Of a stretch of 64,000 nucleotides of DNA, positions 42,987-51,600 are shown piece by piece. The translations under genes were made by a program, and so were the position numbers. Under the pieces are notes generated by a model. The model was given only the letters and a program-made list of their open reading frames with translations, searched no databases and had not been told where the DNA came from. Positions within the stretch are counted from its first letter, which is position 1. Each line of letters starts with the position of its first letter. The DNA is from Sipunculus nudus (Eukaryota; Annelida; Sipuncula; Golfingiida; Sipunculidae), in assembly GCA_026874595.1 (NCBI GenBank), contig CM049319.1, positions 67,793,917 through 67,857,916 of the forward strand. The letters are read 5' to 3'.

Positions 42987-43335
42987 ACAACAACCGCAAA
43001 GTTAATTGTTGAAAGGCCTCATGGCCCAAAGTACAAATAACTTAAGTAACATATAAATATACACAAGTTTGCCATCACTTTCTGCCAATATGTGCTTAAT
43101 CATGTTAAAAGATATATATGTTGTAGAAAAGAATTGCACTGATATACACAAATGAAAATATATATGTGTACAATTATCAATTATACATAAAATTACAGTA
43201 TTCAGTGAATTTAATGATTAAAGTACTACTTTATGGAATATTATTTTCTGAAATGTTTTCCTGTCTTACTCTGTTTACCTGAAATAAATATATTTATAAA
43301 ATATTGTTGTTGTTAAAACTATATATATATATATA

Positions 43336-43620
43336 CAGGGAAATCTTTCTAAAGTTGTGGCCTTGATGTTGTCCGGGGCGAGTGATCAATGTCCGCCGGA
43401 GATGGCTTATCTTGTCCGTATTTGTCAGGTTCATTTTCTCTTAGAATGTTCGTTTGAGTTGCAATCTGCTGTCCGTTGTCCGCAGTAGCGATCGAGGTGT
43501 CCGCCTTGTAGAGGTTCTGCTTATATACACAAATACGGAATTTCGAAGGGGCTCAATTCTCTTGTCCGTTATAGCCAGTCGTCCGCCTAAGTGAGGTGTC
43601 CGTTAGACCAGTTTTCACTG
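43336..43620. mobile_element. Pogo/Tc1-like MITE, about 285 bp
   Basis: The left end CAGGGAAATCTTTCTAA and the right end (reverse complement CAGTGAAAACTGGTCTAACG) are imperfect terminal inverted repeats, and both ends abut TA dinucleotides, the usual Tc1/mariner/pogo target. The interior is unusually rich in TGTCCG and GTCCGC motifs in the same orientation, ending with GAGGTGTCCGTTAGACC. There is no coding frame. Family assignment rests on the CAGT-type ends and TA flanks only, and the TA-rich surroundings make the target duplication ambiguous. Confidence 0.65.
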
Positions 43621-44545
43621 TATATATGAGTGAAAGAGCCGATTGTAGTAGAGAGTTTAAATCCACGAAAATTGGCTTCTAACGGGAACTATTTACATTT
43701 CACATACATGGTATATTAGGTATACATGAAATACAGTGTAGTCTTCTTAAAGTTTACCGTATCTGTCAATATTTCGTTCTAAAACCGATTGCTAAATCCG
43801 TTACACAAGTTGAAAAGAGCTTGCCCTGGGCGCAATCAACGACGAAAAACAAACACAGCGCTCACGCCACTTGGTGGTGGTACAGCCCAACTTCACAAAT
43901 CAAGGGTTTTCAAGTTTCTCGCGGTGTTTATACATTCATGTTTGTTCTCTTTTTCATAATTGACCCGACCAAGATCTTTCCTCTGATCACGAGGTCTTGT
44001 AATGGTAAACAGACACACCTTTACTGTATTTACTCACACACAAAACCATGACAACGTATAAAACTGGTTAACAGAAGATATTAAACCCGAAATATTTTTC
44101 TGTCACAAATTGATCGCATGTCCATGCGTGATAGTTTTTAATTATTTTTTTTTATCATTATTTATTTCAAAATGAAAATGGGTTGTTTACTGTTCAGCTA
44201 CCCACTAATCATGTATCAATGGCTGTATACGCATTCAATATTTTAAACGATCCACTGCACTGTGCGTTATATCATAAATCTAGTTCCTAGACAAATCGAT
44301 TAAGAATATTAGAAACCTGCCCCACAAATATCCTTTCTCAAACACTTACAGTCAGGCTGTTTGGTATCTGTAACTCTTGTCCGAACCTTTCTTCTCCAAA
44401 AAATAGTTTCAATTTGGCAAAGGCAATATTTCTTTTATCATCATTATGACAGGTTCCCTATTATAACACCATACGCAACAAAATTTAATCACCTATCTAA
44501 AAATGAGAGTTCTGTGTATGACTGGTAGACAATGTAGATTATATG

Positions 44546-44645
44546 TCGTACGTACGAGATAATATGTCATACGTACGAGATACTATGTCGTACGTACGAG
44601 ATAAAATGTCGTACGTACGAGATACTATGTCGTACGTACGAGATA
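44546..44645. repeat. 21-bp repeat array, right arm of copy B
   Basis: About five units of ATGTCGTACGTACGAGATA with one or two extra bases sit in the inverted orientation. They are followed by the conserved TTATTTTTCTTTTACTAGG and the element end at 44,690. Confidence 0.92.
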
Positions 44646-44696
44646 AATCATTTATTTTTCTTTTACTAGGTGGCAGCAATACGCTTCCGTAATATA

Positions 44697-44875
44697 CTAT
44701 GTTGTACGTAGGAGATATAATGTCGTACGAACGAGATAGGATGTCGTACGAACGAGATAGTACTATTTCGTACGTACGAGTTAGTATGTCGTACGTGCGA
44801 GATAATATATGTCGTACATACGAGATACTATGTCAATTTATTTATCTTTTACCAGGTGGCAGCAATACGCTTCCG

Positions 44876-44876
<1 letters not shown>
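44697..44876. repeat. Second right-end module with diverged 21-bp units
   Basis: This is a repeat of the right-end architecture: about six diverged CGTACG units (including CGTACGAACGAG and CGTACGTGCGAG), then TTTATCTTTTACCAGGTGG and the element end. It lies directly after the end at 44,690, so it looks like a tandemly duplicated or nested element terminus. Confidence 0.8.

Positions 44877-44877
<1 letters not shown>

Positions 44878-44921
<44 letters not shown>
44878..44921. repeat. TA microsatellite at element junction
   Basis: A TA run separates the second and third right-end modules. It stands in the same relation to the element end as the TA run at 40,841. Confidence 0.9.
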
Positions 44922-44925
<4 letters not shown>

Positions 44926-45241
44926 CTTATACATATATCAGTTGGCCTTTTGTGCATCTGTGAATCAGATCCATGATATTAATTATGTCGTACGTACGAT
45001 ATTAAATGTCGTACGTACGATATACTTTGTTGTACGTACGAGATATTATGTCGTACGAACGAGATATAATGTCGTACGAACGAGATAGGATGTCCTACGA
45101 ACGAGATAGTATTTCGTACGTACGAGTTAGTATGTCGTACGTACGAGATAATATATGTCGTACGTACGAGATAATATGTCGTATACGTACGAGATAAATA
45201 ATTTATTTTTCTTTTACCAGGTGGCAGCAATACGCTTCCGT
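44922..45241. repeat. Third right-end module with 21-bp units
   Basis: This module starts with TTACTTATACATATATCAGT and GATCCATGATATTAATTATG, then about nine CGTACG-type units in the inverted orientation, then TTTTACCAGGTGGCAGCAAT and the element end at 45,241. It closely resembles the fragment at 40,894-40,996 in its first half. Confidence 0.8.
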
Positions 45242-45648
45242 AAGTTTGTGTGATTTGGTTAAAAAAAATATTGGCTCATCTGTGAGCACTCAGCCCGGCA
45301 GTGACATAAACCAAGAGGAAAACGCCTGTCGGTAAAAATTCGTTCTCATCAAAATCTTAGTATTTTTCACACTGTCGGCCCCTATTCTCAGGAATTAATG
45401 AAAACAACATGTATGTCTAGATTTAAGTCTTTCCTAAATTTTGCCTTTGACGTCACACGTTTCCACCAGCCGATCACATAGCGGCCCAGCCTCTGTTCTA
45501 GATACAAACCCACGTTCTCTAACGTTAACCTAACCTTAATAAAAAGGAGGATAAAATAGATGAAGACTGAATACTAGCAAGCCAAAATAGAATAATGTTA
45601 AATGATAACACCTGCTAATATCATATTGTTAAAAAAGAACTGGAAGGT
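45242..45648. other. Intergenic DNA, nothing recognised
   Basis: Ordinary AT-rich sequence between the foldback element and a MITE-like element. I see no open frame of note and no RNA-like structure. Confidence 0.5.
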
Positions 45649-45930
45649 AAAAAAAGGTATGTTCTCAGGCACCGCCCGAGTAATTTTTAACCCCCTGCAT
45701 CAAAAATGTTTATTTTGATTTTCATCTTTATGAAGATTGAATAATACAATTTTGATAAGGTTTCCTTTGTTATGTAGTGCTTTTACCTGTTTAGCAAAAA
45801 AAAATCTGTTATTATCATACCTTTCCCAGATCATATGACATATTTAAATAAAAATACAAAAGAGGTAAAAAAAAAACGCCCGCCCGCAATGATATCTGAA
45901 TAAAACTGCCTGAGAACCATACCTTTTTTT
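45649..45930. mobile_element. MITE-like element with 23-bp terminal inverted repeats
   Basis: AAAAAAAGGTATGTTCTCAG followed by GCA at the left (45,649-45,671) matches, with a one-base indel, the reverse complement of the right end (TGCCTGAGAACCATACCTTT at 45,907-45,930). GCCCGCC-type blocks lie inside both ends. It is about 282 bp with no coding frame. No clear target-site duplication is visible, because both flanks are A- or T-rich. Confidence 0.6.
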
Positions 45931-46931
45931 GGCCTACTTAGGATATATATTCTTTTATTTTAGTTGATATATTTAAAAAAAATGGGGGAAAAAACGGGCA
46001 TCTCATCAATATTGTGTCCAAATTTGTTAAATATGGTATAGTTTTACTTTCATGGTGATTTGTGTCACAGGAACCGGCAAGAATTTCTTACATGCGAAAA
46101 TTTAACATCTGGGGTGTCATAATGTTGGGTGTGTTTACGGTAAGACTAGACTGTGTTTAAATTTACACATCTCCCAGACATACGAGTACAATTAAACATT
46201 TTTTGAAAGAGATCTGAGTATAAAGTATAATTATATTTATCCAAAATGGTTTATAAGGAGTCTTGTCACAATTTAAATTTTATATTTATATTTATATTTT
46301 ATATATTAAGACATATTTATATATTAAAAATCGTGATGATTGCTTGTTTCAGAGATCTATTTATTTATCAGGTGTATCTAATAAATTGTTATATATTAAA
46401 AGTAAAATAACCTTACTATGTTACTGTGAAAGATATGTAAAACATAACCCTATCGTTTTGTTTAAATTTATTTTGAGGCGTTTTTGCCCTGGCCTTTGCA
46501 AAGACACTACTCTCCGGCAATTATCCCTGCAGCTAAAACTTCATTTAACCTCGGCATCATCTCTGTGATAACCTGATAAAAAAAGGAGTACTGTCCGACT
46601 CCCCTGCTTTTCTCATCACAACGATGCCAACAATTCTGTAGGAATGCAAAGAGGAGAGCTTATCATTGAGATACTTCTACAAAAGAAACTGCATCAAGAT
46701 GTGTTGTTGTGGTGAAAGTACATTTATGTAATTGACTCTGAGATCAAATGACTCATGAGAGAGTGTTTGCTAAATATATTACATATATATATATATACAA
46801 TTGTTCTTTCTAGTCTGTTTGCAATGCACTGATGGAAAAGTGCTCGATGGTATAACCAGAGCGTATAAATATATATATCATGTGTAAGGAACCAAAAGAT
46901 TGAAATTGATATATATATATTTATATATATA

Positions 46932-46987
<56 letters not shown>

Positions 46988-47230
46988 AGATTGTCTTTAT
47001 GGGCACATGAAATATGGTAAACATTTATTTCATTAATTGTAATAATTTTGTTCGGTCATTATATGAAAGTGTGATATATTATTTATTTTGGTAAAATATA
47101 AAGAATTAACAAAATTTACTTTCGGTTTAGCAAATATTGAAAAATAACATATGTTATAACAACTTCGATTCAGCGACGGTACATATACATATACATTTGG
47201 GATCAGGTTGGTCCACATTTAATAAGAGAG
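45931..47230. other. Intergenic DNA upstream of the odd-skipped family gene
   Basis: No gene is recognised. A plus-strand frame at 46,263-46,568 (101 codons) has no known motif. TA microsatellites are present at about 46,945-46,985. Regulatory sequence for the downstream gene could lie here but cannot be read directly. Confidence 0.45.
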
Positions 47231-47235
47231 AGCGA

Positions 47236-47480
47236 TGACGTCATGATATGTACATGCCGTGTAATGCACGGATATGTCCGGTTCCTGTCCATCTCAAGGT
47301 CACATGATCAAGGGGCGTGGCTCAGGAAAAGCTGGTTGTCAGTTTACACAGGTAACCAATCGGATTGCCGCAATCAGTCATACCTTAGATATAACCTTTA
47401 ACGTCTTATCTCTGTGGGGGTGCTTATTGATAAATGCTTTATAAATGCTTATAAAGTGGCGTTTAGCATACCTGGCTGAA
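47236..47480 (+). promoter_or_regulatory. osr: Candidate promoter of the odd-skipped family gene
   Basis: In order it holds a consensus CRE TGACGTCA (47,236-47,243), an NR5A/ERR-type site TCAAGGTCA (47,294-47,302), a GC/CACCC-type box GGGGCGTGG (47,312-47,320), and two TATA-like boxes, TATAAAT (47,440) and TATAAAG (47,450). These are followed within 45 bases by a good 5' splice site. The arrangement fits a TATA promoter with a start near 47,475-47,485. The sites are seen. Their use is inferred. Confidence 0.5.
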
Positions 47481-47572
47481 GTCATTTGGCGAGGTAAGCG
47501 TTGCTATTCGTCCCGTTGAAGATCCTGGTGTGCGAGACAGTTATCAAGTTTACACCAACCGTGTAATCTGAG
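47480..47572 (+). other. osr: Candidate 5' untranslated exon 1
   Basis: The first coding exon begins at an acceptor only three bases upstream of its ATG, so an upstream non-coding exon is needed. Two donors fit: GAG|GTAAGC at 47,494 and GAG|GTTAGT at 47,573, both shortly downstream of the TATA boxes. The exact start site and donor cannot be decided from sequence. Confidence 0.4.
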
Positions 47573-48219
47573 GTTAGTATTTTATCAGACAGTTTGGACG
47601 GGTTATCACATAAAAGAAAACCATGTATAAATAAATTTGGTATCTCTAATAGACAAAGTTTATACCGAACTGTAGTTATCGATTATCATTATCATGGACA
47701 CGCATCATATAGGTTACTTTTGAATGATATTATTGTATAATTTATCTATAAGTTGTTAATGACATGAGTTTTCAGGAGCAAATAGCAGTATTACCCGTAA
47801 ATTTTATCATGCCATACTGGGGAATAGTGATACATTCTATAGTCATAATAAGAAATGATGTATTGATAATAATTCACACTCAGAAACTTTTAAAACTAAA
47901 CAAATGAACGAGTTTTTTTACTACACCACGACACGGATAAATATCATTCAAAATTAAATTTCGAATGCATAATGAAATTCTTCTTTAAATGTGAATGAAA
48001 ACTTCTTTTCTTGTATGGTCTAAAATTTATCCTTTTGATGTGTGTTTAGCCAGAATAAAATCAATATGTATATATGAGAATTTGTGCAATAGTGGACATA
48101 TAAATGCAGTATTAAGTCCAGTCTAAAAAACAACAGGAGGTACATGAAAAATACAGACTTGAATTTGGACCAGAGGAAATTTAAGAAACATACAAGTGTT
48201 TTATCTTTTCCTTCAGGAA

Positions 48220-48614
48220 ATGTCTGCTCCCTTTACGGACTATCTCTACTACCCCGCGCAGGATCCGGCATCCTATGCGTATTTGCGCTCATTGACCCAG
48301 CCGGTTGTAGATAGCTGGATCTTTTTTTCTCGATATGGATCTTATCATAATCAGATATATACGACTTTGTTGGCGGAAAAGCGACACAATGCGGACAGAG
48401 TGAAAACTAAAGAACTTAGCAGCAGTGTAAGCAGGCCGTATAGCGGCCAGTCTGTAAAACACGGAGAAACTCATCCCACCGATGATCCAGTCACGACGAG
48501 GCCGAAGTGTGAAGAACAAAATATTAACAAGTTTGACTTCCACCATCTTGCCGAATCAATACTTGCAGAACAAGAAGAAAAAAGACAAGAAAAGCAAAAG
48601 GAAGGAACAGAGAG
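48220..48614 (+). CDS. osr: osr coding exon 1 (N-terminal region)
   Basis: The exon opens after a strong acceptor (TTTTATCTTTTCCTTCAG, ending 48,216). The ATG at 48,220 has G at -3. It codes for residues 1-131 plus two bases of codon 132. The N-terminus is tyrosine-rich (DYLYYP), the middle is serine/threonine-rich, and the end is a charged helix-like [12 protein letters not shown]. The donor is GAGAG|GTGAGA at 48,615. Reading through it would hit TGA at 48,616. The last ~14 exon bases and the donor are the seed of the 62-bp array that follows. Confidence 0.9.
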
Positions 48615-51600
48615 GTGAGAAGCAAAGTCTCCGCCTTCACACACTTAAAGGGTTTAGGATATAAAGAAACAGAGAGGTGAGAAGCAAAGTCTCCGCCTTC
48701 ACACACTTTAAGTGGTTAGGATATAAAGAAACAGAGAGGTAAGAAGCAAAGTCTCCGCCTTCACACACTTTAAGGGGTTAGGATATAAAGAAACAGAGAG
48801 GTGAGAAGCAAAGTCTCCGCCTTCACACACTTTAAGGGGTTAGGATATAAAGAAACAGAGAGGTGAGAAGCAAAGTCTCCGCCTTCACACACTTTAAGTG
48901 GTTAGGATATAAAGAAACAGAGAGATAAGAAGCAAAGTCTCCGCCTTCACACACTTTAAGGGGTTAGGATATAAAGAAACAGAGAGGTGAGAAGCAAAGT
49001 CTCCGCCTTCACACACTTTAAGGGGTTAGGATATAAAGAAACAGAGAGGTGAGAAGCAAAGTCTCCGCCTTCACACACTTTAAGGGGTTAGGATATAAAG
49101 AAACAGAGATGTAAGAAGCAAAGTCTCCGCCTTCACACACTTAAAGGGTTTAGGATATAAAGAAACAGAGAGGTGAGAAGCAAAGTCTCCGCCTTCACAC
49201 ACTTTAAGTGGTTAGGATATAAAGAAACAGAGAGGTAAGAAGCAAAGTCTCCGCCTTCACACACTTTAAGGGGTTAGGATATAAAGAAACAGAGAGGTGA
49301 GAAGCAAAGTCTCCGCCTTCACACACTTTAAGGGGTTAGGATATAAAGAAACAGAGAGGTGAGAAGCAAAGTCTCCGCCTTCACACACTTTAAGTGGTTA
49401 GGATATAAAGAAACAGAGAGATAAGAAGCAAAGTCTCCGCCTTCACACACTTTAAGGGGTTAGGATATAAAGAAACAGAGAGGTGAGAAGCAAAGTCTCC
49501 GCCTTCACACACTTTAAGGGGTTAGGATATAAAGAAACAGAGAGGTGAGAAGCAAAGTCTCCGCCTTCACACACTTTAAGGGGTTAGGATATAAAGAAAC
49601 AGAGAGGTGAGAAGCAAAGTCTCCGCCTTCACTCACTTTAAGGGGTTAGGATATAAAGAAACAGAGAGGTGAGAAGCAAAGTCTCCGCCTTCACACACTT
49701 TAAGGGGTTAGGATATAAAGAAACAGAGAGGTGAGAAGCAAAGTCTCCGCCTTCACACACTTTAAGGGGTTAGGATATAAAGAAACAGAGAGGTGAGAAG
49801 CAAAGTCTCCGCCCTCACACACTTTAAGGGGTTAGGATATAAAGAAACAGAGAGGTGAGAAGCAAAGTCTCCGCCTTCACACACTTTAAGGGGTTAGGAT
49901 ATAAAGAAACAGAGAGGTGAGAAGCAAAGTCTCCGCCCTCACACACTTTAAGGGGTTAGGATATAAAGAAACAGAGAGGTGAGAAGCAAAGTCTCCGCCC
50001 TCACACACTTTAAGGGTTTAGGATATAAAGAAACAGAGAGGTGAGAAGCAAAGTCTCCGCCTTCACACACTTTAAGGGGTTAGGATATAAAGAAACAGAG
50101 AGGTAAGAAGCAAAGTCTCCGCCTTCACATACTTTAAGGGGTTAGGATATAAAGAAACAGAGAGGTGAGAAGCAAAGTCTCCGCCTTCACACACTTTAAG
50201 GGGTTAGGATATAAAGAAACAGAGAGGTGAGAAGCAAAGTCTCCGCCCTTACACACTTTAAGGGGTTAGGATATAAAGAAACAGAGAGGTGAGAAGCAAA
50301 GTCTCCGCCCTTACATACTTTAAGGGGTTAGGATATAAAGAAACAGAGAGGTGAGAAGCAAAGTCTCCGCCTTCACACACTTTAAGGGGTTAGGATATAA
50401 AGAAACAGAGAGGTGAGAAGCAAAGTCTCCGCCTTCACACACATTAAGGGGTTAGATTATAAAGAAACAGAGAGGTGAGAAGCAAAGTCTCCGCCTTCAC
50501 ACACTTTAAGGGGTTAGGATATAAAGAAACAGAGAGGTGAGAAGCAAAGTCTCCGCCTTCACACACTTTAAGGGGTTAGGATATAAAGAAACAGAGAGGT
50601 GAGAAGCAAAGTCTCCGCCTTCACACACTTTAAGGGGTTTGGATATAAAGAAACAGAGAGGTGAGAAGCAAAGTCTCCGCCTTCACACACTTTAAGGGGT
50701 TAGGATATAAAGAAACAGAGAGGTGAGAAGCAAAGTCTCCGCCCTCACACACTTTAAGGGGTTAGGATATAAAGAAACAGAGAGGTGAGAAGCAAAGTCT
50801 CCGCCTTCACACACTTTAAGGGGTTAGGATATAAAGAAACAGAGAGGTGAGAAGCAAAGTCTCCGCCCTCACACACTTTAAGGGGTTAGGATATAAAGAA
50901 ACAGAGAGGTGAGAAGCAAAGTCTCCGCCCTCACACACTTTAAGGGTTTAGGATATAAAGAAACAGAGAGGTGAGAAGCAAAGTCTCCGCCTTCACACAC
51001 TTTAAGGGGTTAGGATATAAAGAAACAGAGAGGTAAGAAGCAAAGTCTCCGCCTTCACATACTTTAAGGGGTTAGGATATAAAGAAACAGAGAGGTGAGA
51101 AGCAAAGTCTCCGCCTTCACACACTTTAAGGGGTTAGGATATAAAGAAACAGAGAGGTGAGAAGCAAAGTCTCCGCCCTTACACACTTTAAGGGGTTAGG
51201 ATATAAAGAAACAGAGAGGTGAGAAGCAAAGTCTCCGCCCTTACACACTTTAAGGGGTTAGGATATAAAGAAACAGAGAGGTGAGAAGCAAAGTCTCCGC
51301 CTTCACACACTTTAAGGGGTTAGGATATAAAGAAACAGAAAGGTGAGAAGCAAAGTCTCCGCCTTCACACACATTAAGGGGTTAGATTATAAAGAAACAG
51401 AGAGGTGAGAAGCAAAGTCTCCGCCTTCACACACTTTAAGGGGTTAGGATATAAAGAAACAGAGAGGCGAGAAGCAAAGTCTCCGCCTTCACACACTTTA
51501 AGGGTTTTTTGTTTTTCTTATTTAGGATATTTGTATTTAACCTGTGATTACATATGTGAGTGTATATGCGTGAAAATAATCTCACATTTGACTACACATA

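Larger units (their letters stand above)
41890..44085. repeat. Internal inverted repeat of about 440-bp arms inside copy B
   Basis: The left arm (about 41,890-42,340) and right arm (about 43,630-44,085) are inverted copies of roughly 75-80% identity by eye. Paired landmarks are TATACGTTGTCATGGTT near 41,920 with AACCATGACAACGTATA near 44,045, GTCTGTTTACCATTACA with TGTAATGGTAAACAGAC, and TTTAGAACGAAATATTGA near 42,200 with TCAATATTTCGTTCTAAA near 43,768. The spacer contains microsatellites and a MITE. Frames such as minus 41,927-42,148 and plus 43,821-44,051 lie on the two arms and encode related peptides, but no known domain. It may be a second foldback element nested in the first. Confidence 0.75.
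40997..45241. mobile_element. Large foldback element, copy B, with nested insertions
   Basis: The left end ACGGAAGCGTATTGCTGCCA at 40,997 matches copy A. The left arm runs to about 41,830, and the matching inverted right arm occupies about 44,090-44,690. Pairs include TTGCCTTTGCCAAATTGAAA near 41,615 with TTTCAATTTGGCAAAGGCAA near 44,408, and the CTCTCCTTATTGCCATC region as in copy A. The expected right end occurs three times (44,690, 44,876 and 45,241), each with its own 21-bp array, so end modules have been duplicated. The interior holds another inverted repeat (41,890-44,085) and a pogo-like MITE. No transposase frame is seen. Confidence 0.75.

Noticed and set aside
41927-44051. Frames of 73-76 residues at 41,927-42,148 (minus) and 43,821-44,051 (plus)
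   Set aside because: They lie on the two arms of one inverted repeat and have no recognisable domain.
48601-51503. CRISPR array
   Set aside because: The units are contiguous identical repeats without spacers, in a eukaryotic intron.
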